This document shows positions 40,066 through 48,932 of a stretch of 64,000 nucleotides of DNA, one piece after another. The number at the start of each line of letters is the position of its first letter. Position 1 is the stretch's first letter. The position numbers and the translations under genes are program-made. The stretch covers positions 434,001-498,000 of the forward strand of contig JAFKGD010000007.1 of NCBI GenBank assembly GCA_017307855.1. The letters run 5' to 3'. Source of the stretch: Burkholderiales bacterium. Its GTDB lineage: Bacteria; Pseudomonadota; Gammaproteobacteria; Burkholderiales; Burkholderiaceae_C. The notes under the pieces are model-generated. The model ran no database searches. It saw nothing but the letters and a program-made list of their open reading frames with translations, and had not been told where the DNA came from.

Positions 40066-41349
40066 ATGCCCGCCTTGCGCCCTGTCAATGTCAGACTCCC
40101 CGCCGCCTCGCGCGGCTTTTTCGCGCTGCCCGCCATCGTGGTCGCCTGTGCGCTGCTGGCCGCTTGCGGCAAGGGCGAGGCGCCCCAGGCCGGCGGCGGC
40201 GGCGCGCCGGGTGGCGGCATGCCGGCGCCCGAGGTGGGCGTGGTCACGGTACAGCCCGGCGACGTGGGCCTGGTGACCGAACTGCCGGGCCGCCTCGAGG
40301 CCTCGCGCGTGGCCGAAGTGCGCGCGCGTGCCGCCGGCATCCTGCAGCAGCGCCTGTTCCGCGAAGGCTCCGACGTTCGCGCCGGCCAGCCCCTGTTCCG
40401 CATCGACGCCGCGCCCTACACGGCCACGCTGGAGTCGGCGCGCGCCAGCCAGGCGCGCGCAGAAGCCAATCTGAGCCAGGCTGCCGCCCTGGCGGAGCGC
40501 TACAAGCCGCTGGTCGAAGCCAACGCCGTGAGCAAGCAGGAATACGCCAACGCCGTGGCCGCGCAGAAGCAGGCCGAAGCCGACGTGGCCGTGGCCAAGG
40601 CCGCGGTGCAGACGGCGCAGATCAACGTGGGCTATGCCGGCGTGACGGCGCCGATCTCGGGCCGCATCGGCCGCGCGCTGGTGACCGAAGGCGCGCTGGT
40701 CGGCCAGGGCGAGGCCACGCAACTGGCCGTGATCCAGCAGATCGATCCGATGTACGTCAACTTCACGCAGTCGGCGTCCGAGGTGCTGCGCCTGCGCCGC
40801 GCGATGGAAAGCGGCCAGTTCAAGCGCGCCAGCGGCAGCGACGCCGCCAGCGTGCGCATCGTGCTGGAAGACGGCACCGAATACGGCCGCACCGGCCGCC
40901 TGCTGTTCTCCGACCTGACGGTGGATTCGACCACCGGCCAGGTCACGCTGCGCGCCGAAGTGCCCAACCCCACGGGCCAGCTGCTGCCAGGCCTGTACGT
41001 GCGCGTGCGGCTGGAGCAGGCGCAGGCCACCAATGCCATCACGCTGCCGCAGCAGGCCGTCACGCGCACGGCGCAGGGCGACACGGTGTCGGTGGTGGGT
41101 GCCGACGGCAAGATCAGTCAGCGCACCATCAAGATCAGCGGCGCGCGGGACAACCAGTGGGTCGTGCTCGACGGCCTGAAGGCCGGCGAGCAGGTGATGG
41201 TCGACGGCTTCCAGAAGCTGCAGATGATGCCGCCGGGCACGCCCGTGAAGGCCGTGCCGTGGCAGGCCCCGGGCGCTGCCGCGCCGGCCGGTGCGGCCTC
41301 CGCGCCTGCGGGCGCCGCATCGGCGCCGGCCGCCGCCGCGTCGAAGTAA
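40066..41349 (+). CDS. RND efflux periplasmic adaptor (AcrA/MexA type)
   Basis: The 427-residue lipoprotein has a lipobox ALLAACG with the lipidated C34, then the adaptor architecture: a lipoyl strand (LPGRLEASRVAEVRARAAGIL), a coiled-coil hairpin (SQARAEANLSQAAALAERYKPLVE), and beta-barrel and membrane-proximal domains ending GVKAGEQVMVDG-like (LKAGEQVMVDGFQKLQMMPPG). The C-terminus is an Ala/Pro/Ser-rich tail (about 405-427). Anchored in the inner membrane, it joins the pump to the outer membrane channel. First gene of the operon; the ATG at 40066 has a GGAAGGA site. Confidence 0.93.
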   Translation: MPALRPVNVRLPAASRGFFALPAIVVACALLAACGKGEAPQAGGGGAPGGGMPAPEVGVVTVQPGDVGLVTELPGRLEASRVAEVRARAAGILQQRLFREGSDVRAGQPLFRIDAAPYTATLESARASQARAEANLSQAAALAERYKPLVEANAVSKQEYANAVAAQKQAEADVAVAKAAVQTAQINVGYAGVTAPISGRIGRALVTEGALVGQGEATQLAVIQQIDPMYVNFTQSASEVLRLRRAMESGQFKRASGSDAASVRIVLEDGTEYGRTGRLLFSDLTVDSTTGQVTLRAEVPNPTGQLLPGLYVRVRLEQAQATNAITLPQQAVTRTAQGDTVSVVGADGKISQRTIKISGARDNQWVVLDGLKAGEQVMVDGFQKLQMMPPGTPVKAVPWQAPGAAAPAGAASAPAGAASAPAAAASK

Positions 41350-41370
41350 TCGCACGGAGTACGCAAGCAC

Positions 41371-44300
41371 ATGGCCAAATTCTTCATCGACCGGCCGATC
41401 TTCGCCTGGGTGATCGCGCTGTTCCTGATCGTCGCGGGCGTGGTCTCGATCACGCAGTTGCCGATCTCGCAATACCCGCCGGTGGCGCCGCCTTCCATCG
41501 TCATCAACACCGCCTACCCCGGCGCGTCGGCCAAGACGCTCGAGGACAGCGTGCTGTCGGTCATCGAACGCGAGATGAACGGCTCGCCCGGCATGATCTA
41601 CATGGAGTCGGTGGCGCAGGCCGACGGCTCCGGCAGCCTTACGCTCACCTTCGAGCCGGGCACCAACGAAGACCTCGCGCAGGTGGACGTGCAGAACCGC
41701 CTTTCGCGCGCCACGCCGCGGCTGCCGCAGGCGGTGACGCAGCAGGGCGTGCGCGTGGACAAGTCGCGCAGCAACTTCCTGCTGTTCACGATGCTGTCGT
41801 CCGACGACCCGGCGATCGATCCGATCGCGCTGGGCGACTACGCCTCGCGCAACGTGGTGCCCGAGCTGCAGCGCCTGCCCGGCATCGGCCAGGCCCAGCT
41901 GTTCGGCACCGAGCGCGCGATGCGCGTGTGGATCGACCCGGCCAAGCTGGCGAGCTTCAACCTCTCCGCGGCCGAAGTCACGGCGGCCATCCGTGCGCAG
42001 AACGCACAGGTGGCCTCGGGCACCATCGGCGATCTGCCCAACATCGCGGGCCAGGGCATTTCGGCCACCGTGATCGTCAGCGGCCAGCTGTCCTCGGTCG
42101 AGCAGTTCGGCAACATCGTGCTGCGCGCCAGCACCTCGGGCGCCACCGTGCGTCTGAAGGACGTGGCCCGGCTCGAGCTGGGCGCGCAGGCCTACGCCAC
42201 CTCGGCTCGCCTGGACGGCAAGCCGGCCGTGGGCATCGGCGTGCAGCTCTCGCCCAGCGGCAACGCGATGGCCTCGGCCAAGGCCGTGCGCGAGCGCATG
42301 GCCGAGCTCGAGCGATTCTTCCCCGCCGGCGTGAAGTGGAGCATTCCGTACGACAGCTCGCGCTTCGTGCAGATCTCGATCTCGCAGGTGGCCGAGACGC
42401 TGGTCGAAGCCGTGGTGCTGGTGTTCCTGGTGATGTTCCTGTTCCTGCAGAACTGGCGCTACACCGTCATTCCCACCATCGTGGTGCCGATCGCGCTGCT
42501 GGGCACGTTCGCCGTGCTGCTGTCGCTGGGTTTCTCGATCAACGTGCTGACCATGTTCGGCATGGTGCTGGTGATCGGCATCGTGGTGGACGATGCCATC
42601 GTGGTGGTGGAGAACGTCGAGCGCATCATGAGCGAGGAAGGTCTTCCACCCCTGGAAGCCACGCGCAAGGCCATGGGCCAGATCTCGGGCGCCATCATCG
42701 GCGTGACCGTGGTGCTGATCTCGGTGTTCGTGCCGCTGGCATTCTTCTCGGGCTCCACCGGCAACATCTACCGCCAGTTCGCCACCGTGATGGTGGCCTC
42801 GATCGCGTTCTCGGCGTTCATGGCGCTGTCGCTCACGCCGGCGCTGTGCGCCACACTGCTCAAGCCGGTGGAAAAGGGCTCGCACCACGAGAAGAAGGGC
42901 TTCTTCGGCTGGTTCAACCGGGGCTTTTCCAGCACCACGCACAAGTACGAAGGGCTGGTGGCCCGCATGCTGTCCAAGGCGGCGCGCTACCTGATCATCT
43001 ACGCCGCCATCATCGCGGCCGTGGCCGTGCTCTACACGCGCCTGCCGACCTCTTTCCTCCCGGGCGAAGACCAGGGCAACATCATCGTGAACGTGCAGTT
43101 GCCCCCGGGCGCCACCCAGGAGCGCACGCTCTCGGTGATGGAACAGGTCGAAGGCTTCCTGCTCAAGCAGCCTGAGGTGCAGAGCATGGTCAGCGTGCTG
43201 GGCTTCTCGTTCTCGGGCCAGGGCCAGAACGCGGGCCTCGCCTTCGTGACGCTCAAGCCGTGGGACGAACGCAAGGAAGCGAGCCAGTCGGCCGAATCGC
43301 TGGCTGGCCGCGCCTTCGGTGCGCTCTCAGGCATTCGCGATGCCTTCATCTATCCGCTGTCGCCGCCGCCCATTCCCGAACTGGGCTCGGCCTCGGGCTT
43401 CACGTTCCGTCTGCAGGACCGTGGCGGCGCAGGCCACCAGGCCCTGGTGAACGCGCGCAACCAGTTGCTGGGCATGGCCTCGCAGAGCAAGGTGCTCGCG
43501 CAGGTGCGCCCCAACGGGCTGGAGGATGCGCCGCAGCTGCAGATCGACATCGACCGCGACAAGGCCAATGCGCTGGGCGTCACCTTCGATTCGATCAACA
43601 CGGCGCTGTCGACCGCGCTGGGCTCGTCGTACGTGAACGACTTCCCCAACCAGGGCCGCCTGCAACGTGTGGTGGTGCAGGCCGATGCGCCCGCGCGCAT
43701 GCAACCCGACGACCTGCTGCAGATCAACGCCAGCAACAGCCAGGGCCGCCCCGTGCCGCTGTCGGCATTCGCGACCACCCGCTGGGTGACGGGCGCGATG
43801 CAGACCGTGCGCTACAACGGCTATCCCTCGATGCGCATCGAAGGCAGCGCCGCGCCGGGCTACAGCTCGGGCGCCGCGATGGCCGAAATGGAACGTCTGG
43901 CCGCGCAGCTGCCGCAGGGCTTCGGCTATGAATGGACGGGCCAGTCGCGCGAGGAAAAGCTCGCCGGCTCGCAGTCGCTCATCCTGTACGGGTTCGCCAT
44001 CCTGGCGGTGTTCCTGTGCCTGGCGGCGCTGTACGAGAGCTGGTCGATCCCGCTGTCGGTGATCCTGGTGGTGCCGCTGGGTGTGCTGGGCGTGCTGCTG
44101 GCCACGCTGCTGCGTGGCATGTCGAACGACGTGTATTTCCAGGTGGGGCTGATCACGATCATCGGGTTGTCGGCCAAGAACGCCATCCTGATCATCGAGT
44201 TCGCGAAAGACCTGCAGGCGCAGGGCAAGACGGCGGTGCAGGCGGCGCTGGAGGCCGCGCACCTGCGCTTCCGGCCGATCGTGATGACCTCGCTGGCCTT

Positions 44301-44532
44301 CATCCTGGGTGTGACGCCGCTGTTCATCGCTTCGGGCGCCGGCTCGGCGAGCCAGCGAGCCCTGGGCACCGGCGTGATCGGCGGGATGATCACCGCGGTG
44401 ATCCTGGCCGTGTTCTTCGTGCCCGTGTTCTTCGTCGTCGTGCGCAGCATCTTCAAGGGCAGCGCGCGGCAACAGAAGATGTATGCCGCCCATGCGCAAG
44501 CTGCGGGCGTGGGAGAGACCAAGCATGACTAA
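41371..44532 (+). CDS. RND multidrug efflux permease (AcrB/HAE1 family)
   Basis: The 1053-residue inner-membrane proton antiporter has the HAE1 features: FFIDRPIFAWVIALFLIVAGVVSI near the N-terminus, proton-relay D407 and D408 in GIVVDDAIVVVENVER, and K936 in GLSAKNAILIIEFAKD, all at the expected places. Twelve membrane segments and two large periplasmic loops are predicted. These pumps expel hydrophobic drugs, dyes and solvents. Its stop overlaps the start of the channel gene by eight bases. The C-terminal tail (RQQKMYAAHAQAAGVGETKHD) is hydrophilic and cytoplasmic. Confidence 0.96.
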   Translation: MAKFFIDRPIFAWVIALFLIVAGVVSITQLPISQYPPVAPPSIVINTAYPGASAKTLEDSVLSVIEREMNGSPGMIYMESVAQADGSGSLTLTFEPGTNEDLAQVDVQNRLSRATPRLPQAVTQQGVRVDKSRSNFLLFTMLSSDDPAIDPIALGDYASRNVVPELQRLPGIGQAQLFGTERAMRVWIDPAKLASFNLSAAEVTAAIRAQNAQVASGTIGDLPNIAGQGISATVIVSGQLSSVEQFGNIVLRASTSGATVRLKDVARLELGAQAYATSARLDGKPAVGIGVQLSPSGNAMASAKAVRERMAELERFFPAGVKWSIPYDSSRFVQISISQVAETLVEAVVLVFLVMFLFLQNWRYTVIPTIVVPIALLGTFAVLLSLGFSINVLTMFGMVLVIGIVVDDAIVVVENVERIMSEEGLPPLEATRKAMGQISGAIIGVTVVLISVFVPLAFFSGSTGNIYRQFATVMVASIAFSAFMALSLTPALCATLLKPVEKGSHHEKKGFFGWFNRGFSSTTHKYEGLVARMLSKAARYLIIYAAIIAAVAVLYTRLPTSFLPGEDQGNIIVNVQLPPGATQERTLSVMEQVEGFLLKQPEVQSMVSVLGFSFSGQGQNAGLAFVTLKPWDERKEASQSAESLAGRAFGALSGIRDAFIYPLSPPPIPELGSASGFTFRLQDRGGAGHQALVNARNQLLGMASQSKVLAQVRPNGLEDAPQLQIDIDRDKANALGVTFDSINTALSTALGSSYVNDFPNQGRLQRVVVQADAPARMQPDDLLQINASNSQGRPVPLSAFATTRWVTGAMQTVRYNGYPSMRIEGSAAPGYSSGAAMAEMERLAAQLPQGFGYEWTGQSREEKLAGSQSLILYGFAILAVFLCLAALYESWSIPLSVILVVPLGVLGVLLATLLRGMSNDVYFQVGLITIIGLSAKNAILIIEFAKDLQAQGKTAVQAALEAAHLRFRPIVMTSLAFILGVTPLFIASGAGSASQRALGTGVIGGMITAVILAVFFVPVFFVVVRSIFKGSARQQKMYAAHAQAAGVGETKHD

Positions 44533-46003
44533 GCAGACCTTCAATTCCGCACGCGGCCGCCGATGGCTGCTGGCGCCCCTGGCCGCCGCCGCGCTGTCCG
44601 GCTGCTCGATGATTCCGCAGTACGAGCGGCCTGCCGCACCGGTGCCCGCCGTCTACGCCGGCGTTGGCGTGCCGCCGGCGTCGGGGCCGGCCGGCACCGC
44701 GGCCGACATCGCCTGGCAGGACTTCTTCACCGATGCGCGGCTCAGGCAACTGATCGACGTCGCGCTGCAGAACAACCGCGACCTGCGCGTGTCGGTGCTC
44801 AACATCGAGCAGGCTAGGGCGCAGTTCCAGATCCGCCGTGCCGACCTCTTCCCCACCGTCGGCGTACAGGGCACGGCACAACGCGCACCCAACGCGGTCA
44901 ACGGCGACCTGACCAACAGCTTCAGCGTGGGCCTGGCGGTGTCGTCCTGGGAAATCGACTTCTTCGGCCGGGTCGCTGCACTGAAAGAACAGGCGCTGGC
45001 GCAGTACCTGGCCACGGCCGAGGCGCGCCGCGCCGCGCAGACCAGCCTGGTCGCCTCGGTTGCAGCGGGATGGCTCAACCTGCTGGCCGACGAGGAACTG
45101 CTCGAACTCACGCGCCAGACGCTGGCCACACGCGACGAATCGCTGCGCCTGACACGCCTGCGCTTCGACAACGGCGCGTCGTCCGAACTCGATTTCCGCC
45201 AGGCCGAATCGCTGGCCGAGGCCGCGCGCGCCACGCTGGCGCAGTTGCAGCGCCAGCGCGCTCAGGACGAAAACGCGCTCGTGCTGCTGCTGGGCCAGAG
45301 CCTGCCGCCCGGCATCCTGCAGCCGTCGGCACGCCTGACGCCGCTGACCGACCTGCCGGCCGTGCCGGCGGGCCTGCCCTCCGACCTGCTGATCACCCGG
45401 CCCGACATCCGCCAGGCCGAGCAGCAATTGATCGCGGCCAACGCCAACATCGGCGCGGCGCGCGCGGCATTCTTCCCGCGCATTTCGCTCACGGCCACGG
45501 CCGGCACGGCCAGCCGCGAACTCTCCGGCCTGTTCGAGAGCGGTTCGTGGGGCTTCACGCTCGCGCCCTCGTTGCTGCTGCCGATCTTCGATGCCGGCCG
45601 CAACCAGGCCGGGCTCGAATCGGCCCGCGCGGGCCAGCAGATCGCGATCGCGCAATACGAGAAGTCGATCCAGTCGGCCTTCCGCGAGGTGTCGGACGCA
45701 CTGGCCGGCCGCGCCACGCTGGGCGAGCAACTGCGTGCCACGCGAGCGCAGGCCGAGGCCGAGTCGCAGCGCTTCCGGCTGTCCGACCTGCGCTACCGCA
45801 ACGGTATCGCCAGCTTCCTGGACACGCTGGATGCGCAGCGCTCGCTGTTCGCCACCCAGCAGGCGCTGGTGCAGACACGGCTGGCGCAGTTGCAGAACCA
45901 GGTGCAGCTCTACCGTGCGCTGGGCGGCGGCTGGAGCGCCGCCGATACGGCCGCCGCCGAGGCGGCCATGGGCCAGCCGCCTGCCGCCACGGCGGCACGC
46001 TGA
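44525..46003 (+). CDS. Outer-membrane efflux channel (OprM/TolC-type, NodT family)
   Basis: The 492-residue lipoprotein has a lipobox LSGC with C27, and two OEP repeats of long helices and barrel strands. NodT/OprM motifs include the VSSWEIDFFGRVAALKEQALAQYLATAEARR helix and SLLLPIFDAGRNQAGLESARAGQ. It forms the trimeric channel of the tripartite pump with the preceding adaptor and permease. The ATG at 44525 overlaps the permease stop by eight bases, indicating translational coupling. A weak GC-rich inverted repeat (GCCCCGGC and GCCGGGGC) follows the stop. Confidence 0.93.
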   Translation: MTKQTFNSARGRRWLLAPLAAAALSGCSMIPQYERPAAPVPAVYAGVGVPPASGPAGTAADIAWQDFFTDARLRQLIDVALQNNRDLRVSVLNIEQARAQFQIRRADLFPTVGVQGTAQRAPNAVNGDLTNSFSVGLAVSSWEIDFFGRVAALKEQALAQYLATAEARRAAQTSLVASVAAGWLNLLADEELLELTRQTLATRDESLRLTRLRFDNGASSELDFRQAESLAEAARATLAQLQRQRAQDENALVLLLGQSLPPGILQPSARLTPLTDLPAVPAGLPSDLLITRPDIRQAEQQLIAANANIGAARAAFFPRISLTATAGTASRELSGLFESGSWGFTLAPSLLLPIFDAGRNQAGLESARAGQQIAIAQYEKSIQSAFREVSDALAGRATLGEQLRATRAQAEAESQRFRLSDLRYRNGIASFLDTLDAQRSLFATQQALVQTRLAQLQNQVQLYRALGGGWSAADTAAAEAAMGQPPAATAAR

Positions 46004-46090
46004 CCGCCTGGCCCCGGCGGCCCGGCCCTCGAAATGAGTGCCGGGGCGCGGGGCGGGCTCTCCCCGGGGCGAGGGTCAGACCTCTCGCCC

Positions 46091-46096
46091 TATAAT
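46091..46096 (+). promoter_or_regulatory. Consensus -10 box TATAAT before cytochrome c5
   Basis: An exact TATAAT lies 47 bases before the cytochrome c5 start in a GC-rich context. The -35 region is poor, so activation or an extended -10 contact may be needed. Confidence 0.5.
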
Positions 46097-46142
46097 CGTG
46101 GGTTGATTGCCCCGCCCCCGAGCCCCGATTACAGAGGACGCC

Positions 46143-46712
46143 ATGAGCGCTAGCCACGAAGAAGCCCACACCGGCCCGATCAAGACCCCGAAGCAACTGC
46201 TCTGGACGACGTTCTTCGCCTTCGTCGTTCCCGTCTTCATCATCATCGGCCTCGTGTACTTCGTGGTGTCGGCCAACAAGCCGGCCGGAGCCGGCCAGAG
46301 CGAAGTCCTCGGCGGCGTGAGCGCACAACAGCGCGAGCAGGCGGTGGAGCACCGCATCCAGAAGGTCGGCGCGATCGAGATCCGCGACGCCAATCGTCCG
46401 CTGGCCAGCGGCGAGCAGGTCTTCAAGACGCAGTGCATCGCCTGCCACGGCACGCCCGGCATCCCGGGCGCACCCCACCTGGGTGACGCGGCCGCCTGGG
46501 CCGCGCGCATCAAGACCGGCTACGAGGCCCTGCTGAACTCCGCGCTCAAGGGCAAGGGCGCGATGCCGGCCCAGGGCGGTGGCGATTTCGAAGACGTGGA
46601 AATCGGCCGCGCCGTGGTCTACCTGGCCAACTCGGGCGGCGCCAGCTTCCCGGTGCCGGATCGTCCGGCAGCGGCAGCACCCGAAGGCGCGGCGTCGGCG
46701 CCGGCCAACTGA
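46143..46712 (+). CDS. Cytochrome c5 family membrane-anchored c-type cytochrome
   Basis: The 189-residue protein has a membrane anchor (about 22-44, LWTTFFAFVVPVFIIIGLVYFVV) and one c-type haem site CIACH at residues 98-102, with the sixth ligand probably M in KGAMPAQGG. The C-terminus is Ala/Pro-rich. Such c5 cytochromes carry electrons in the periplasm to terminal oxidases. The AGAGGA site decides the ATG at 46143 over a start further upstream. It has its own promoter and a terminator after it, so it is probably monocistronic. Confidence 0.92.
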   Translation: MSASHEEAHTGPIKTPKQLLWTTFFAFVVPVFIIIGLVYFVVSANKPAGAGQSEVLGGVSAQQREQAVEHRIQKVGAIEIRDANRPLASGEQVFKTQCIACHGTPGIPGAPHLGDAAAWAARIKTGYEALLNSALKGKGAMPAQGGGDFEDVEIGRAVVYLANSGGASFPVPDRPAAAAPEGAASAPAN

Positions 46713-46732
46713 GGCTGCAGGCTCCATACAAG

Positions 46733-46759
46733 AAAAGCCGGTCACCGACCGGCTTTTTT
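46733..46759 (+). terminator. Intrinsic terminator after cytochrome c5
   Basis: GCCGGTC and GACCGGC pair around a short ACC loop, extended by AAAA/TTTT, and the right arm runs into six T. This is a strong rho-independent terminator for the rightward transcript, 20 bases after the stop. Confidence 0.85.
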
Positions 46760-46825
46760 CATGGGCGGGCCGTCGCGGGGTGACAAACGCCCTCGCGAGC
46801 CTGAAGGCCCTTCATCATGGCCTGG

Positions 46826-47380
46826 TCACCCCTGGTGGCCGGCCTGCTGCTGCCCCGCCGGACTCATCACGTAGCCGTAGTGCGCCGGCAGGTCCGCGGC
46901 GCGCACTTCCTGCACGGACCAGCGCCCCTGTTCGATGGCATCGGCGGCCAGGGCCACGTCCTGCGAATGTACGAGGCCGAAGCCGGCCTCGGTCAGCAGG
47001 TAGACGCGGCCGGCTTCGTCGGTGAGGCAGGCACTCACCTCGCCGGCCTCTCGGCCGGTGTGGGACGCCACGCGGCCATCGTCGTGCAGGCGCCAGATCC
47101 ATGGCGTGGCTTCGAGTTCGACATAGACGCGCTGCGGTCCGTTCTGGAAGAACCACCGGCCCTCGCCATCGCGCTCGTAGTTGCGGTGGATGAAGTCGAC
47201 GAGTTTCTCGTGACGCAGGAGCGAGCCTCTGGCACCGGGCGCGGCACTGGCGAAGGGGCCGAGCGCCTGGGTGCGGTCGTCGCGCATGTACCACTGGCCA
47301 CGCGCGTCCAGGCCGAGCCAGCCGTAGCAGTCGGGCACGTTGGGCCACTTGGCCATGGCCTGGCGGACGATGTCATCCAT
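46826..47380 (-). CDS. Conserved Burkholderiales DUF-family protein
   Basis: The 184-residue protein starts DDIVRQAMAKWPNVPDCYGWLGLD and contains GQWYMRDD, HEKLVDFIHRNYERDGEGRWFFQNGPQRVYVELEATPWIWRL and GREAGEVSACLTDEAGRVYLLTEAGFGLVHSQD. This is a widespread beta-proteobacterial family of unknown function whose DUF number I do not recall with certainty. No signal peptide is visible and the composition is that of a soluble protein. It overlaps the upstream YheT-type hydrolase by eight bases and ends the SnoaL-YheT operon. The ATG at 47380 is the only good start before the conserved segment. Confidence 0.8.
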   Translation of the reverse strand: MDDIVRQAMAKWPNVPDCYGWLGLDARGQWYMRDDRTQALGPFASAAPGARGSLLRHEKLVDFIHRNYERDGEGRWFFQNGPQRVYVELEATPWIWRLHDDGRVASHTGREAGEVSACLTDEAGRVYLLTEAGFGLVHSQDVALAADAIEQGRWSVQEVRAADLPAHYGYVMSPAGQQQAGHQG

Positions 47381-48443
47381 GGTCGGATTGTGGGGCGCCC
47401 GGCGCGCCGGCGGCCGCAATGGCACGCGGGGTCACCGCGCTGACATGCTGCAACAGCCAGCGCCCCACGGACTGGGGCATGTCTGCCACGTGGCCGGGCC
47501 AGCCGCCGCCGGCAAAGCCGACGTGACCGCCGTGCGCGGGCTGCCACAGCGTCACGTGCGGCCCCACTTCGCCGGGCCGCGGCAGGCTGGCGGCCGGAAC
47601 GAAGGGATCGTTGAGGGCGTTGAGAGCCAGCGCCGGGATGCGGATGCTGGCCAGGTGCGGCTTGGCCGAGGCTCGCCGCCAGTAGTCGTCGACGCCGGCG
47701 AAGCCGTGCAACGGGCCGGTGAAGACGTCGTCGAACTCGTACAGGTCGCGCGCGGCCAGCAGGCGCGCGCGGTCGAACAGGCCGGGGTGCTGGGCCAGTT
47801 TGGCCAGCGCCTTGGGCTTCATGGTGCGCAGGAACATGCGCGTGTAGATCTGCCGGTTGAGGCCCTGCCCGATGTGGGCACCTCCGGCCGCCAGATCGAG
47901 CGGCGAGCACACGGCGGCCACGGCGCGCACGGTCTGCGCGGCCGAATCGCCGGCCTCCTCCGCCCAGCGCAGCAGCGCATTGCCGCCCAGCGACACCCCC
48001 ACGGCGACCACGTCGCCACCGCCCTGTGCGCGGTGGCGTGCGGCGATGCCGGCCAGCATCCAGCCCACCTCTTCGTGATCGCCCGAGTGATAGGCGCGCG
48101 GCGCGAGGTTGATCTCGCCGCTGCAGCCGCGGAAGTGCGGCACCGCATAGGCCAGGCCCTGCTGGCGCGCAAAGCCGGCGAAGGCCTGTGCGTAGTGGCT
48201 GCGCGACGAGCCTTCCAGCCCATGGAACAACACCAGCAGCGGTGCACCGGCCGCCGCCAGCGCGTCGCTGCCGGTGAGCCAGTCGATGTCCACGAAATCG
48301 CCGTCAGGCGTGGTGCGGCGCTCACGCGTGAATGCCACAGGCGCACCCTGCACGCGGCGCGAGAACAGCGCGGGCCAGATGGTCTGCAGATGCCCGCCGG
48401 GCAGCCAGCCCGGCGCGGCGTAGGCCAGACTGTCGCCGGTCAA
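47373..48443 (-). CDS. YheT/ABHD1-3-type alpha/beta hydrolase
   Basis: The 356-residue enzyme has the YheT signature GWLPGGHLQTIWPALF near the start. LLVLFHGLEGSSRSHYAQ is the oxyanion strand, and FRGCSGEINLAPRAYHSGDHEE follows. The nucleophile elbow is GVSLGGNALL. The acid is in ALNDPFVPAASL and the histidine in PAHGGHVGF. Such proteins are cytoplasmic or membrane-associated lipid or ester hydrolases of unknown physiological substrate. It overlaps the SnoaL-like gene stop at its start (ATGA) and the DUF-family gene at its end, indicating a three-gene operon. Confidence 0.9.
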   Translation of the reverse strand: MTGDSLAYAAPGWLPGGHLQTIWPALFSRRVQGAPVAFTRERRTTPDGDFVDIDWLTGSDALAAAGAPLLVLFHGLEGSSRSHYAQAFAGFARQQGLAYAVPHFRGCSGEINLAPRAYHSGDHEEVGWMLAGIAARHRAQGGGDVVAVGVSLGGNALLRWAEEAGDSAAQTVRAVAAVCSPLDLAAGGAHIGQGLNRQIYTRMFLRTMKPKALAKLAQHPGLFDRARLLAARDLYEFDDVFTGPLHGFAGVDDYWRRASAKPHLASIRIPALALNALNDPFVPAASLPRPGEVGPHVTLWQPAHGGHVGFAGGGWPGHVADMPQSVGRWLLQHVSAVTPRAIAAAGAPGAPQSDHG

Positions 48444-48892
48444 TGCAGTACGGCCGGGCGCTCGGACACGTCGGCCACCTCGTGCGGGCTGCCGGGGCTC
48501 GCATGATGGGCCACCATGCGCCAGCCCTGCGCGGTCTTGTGATAGACGTTGGTGGCCATGACCCAGGCTTCGCGCGGCCCCTCGGGCGTGAGCACGCGGA
48601 TGCGTTCGAGCACGCTGTGCACCGACGAGGTGAGCGACTCGACGCGGCGCACCCGATCGACATGCACGTCGATGTGGCCATTGGCGAACATCAGCTCGAA
48701 CGCCGCGCGGATCGCCGCGCTGCCCACCAGGCGCGGCCCGCCCGGATGGACGCAGAACACGTCGTCCTCGTCGGCCCAGACGGCCATGAGCGCGTCGATG
48801 TCGGCGCGTTGCAGGGCGTCGTAGAACGCCGATTCGATGTCGAGGGCGCTGCCGCCGAGCGCGGCGACGGCCTTGAGTGGAGCCTTGGGCAT
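48440..48892 (-). CDS. SnoaL/NTF2-like protein
   Basis: The 150-residue protein fits the SnoaL-like branch of NTF2 folds: an N-terminal helix (LDIESAFYDALQRADIDALMAVWADEDDVFCVHPGG), then beta strands including HIDVHVDRVRRVESL and AWVMATNVYHKTAQGWRMVAHHAS. No catalytic assignment is possible. The ATG at 48892 was chosen because it starts just before the conserved helix. It is the first gene of the operon with YheT-type hydrolase and overlaps it by four bases. Confidence 0.85.
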   Translation of the reverse strand: MPKAPLKAVAALGGSALDIESAFYDALQRADIDALMAVWADEDDVFCVHPGGPRLVGSAAIRAAFELMFANGHIDVHVDRVRRVESLTSSVHSVLERIRVLTPEGPREAWVMATNVYHKTAQGWRMVAHHASPGSPHEVADVSERPAVLH

Positions 48893-48932
48893 GGATGTGT
48901 TGACGCCGGGGGCGGCCCGGCGTGGCAAGGGT

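Noticed and set aside
39949-42942. Long minus-strand frame opposite the adaptor and permease genes
   Set aside because: The translation is His/Arg/Gly-rich shadow sequence; the plus strand has all RND catalytic residues in place.
39126-43175. Very long plus-strand frame across tRNA, tetR and RND genes
   Set aside because: It crosses a tRNA and an opposite-strand gene and is out of frame with the adaptor and permease genes, which match well-known families.
46008-46047. Terminator after the efflux operon (GCCCCGGC and GCCGGGGC)
   Set aside because: The loop is 21 bases and there is no T-tract, so I treat it as a weak repeat and only mention it in the channel gene entry.
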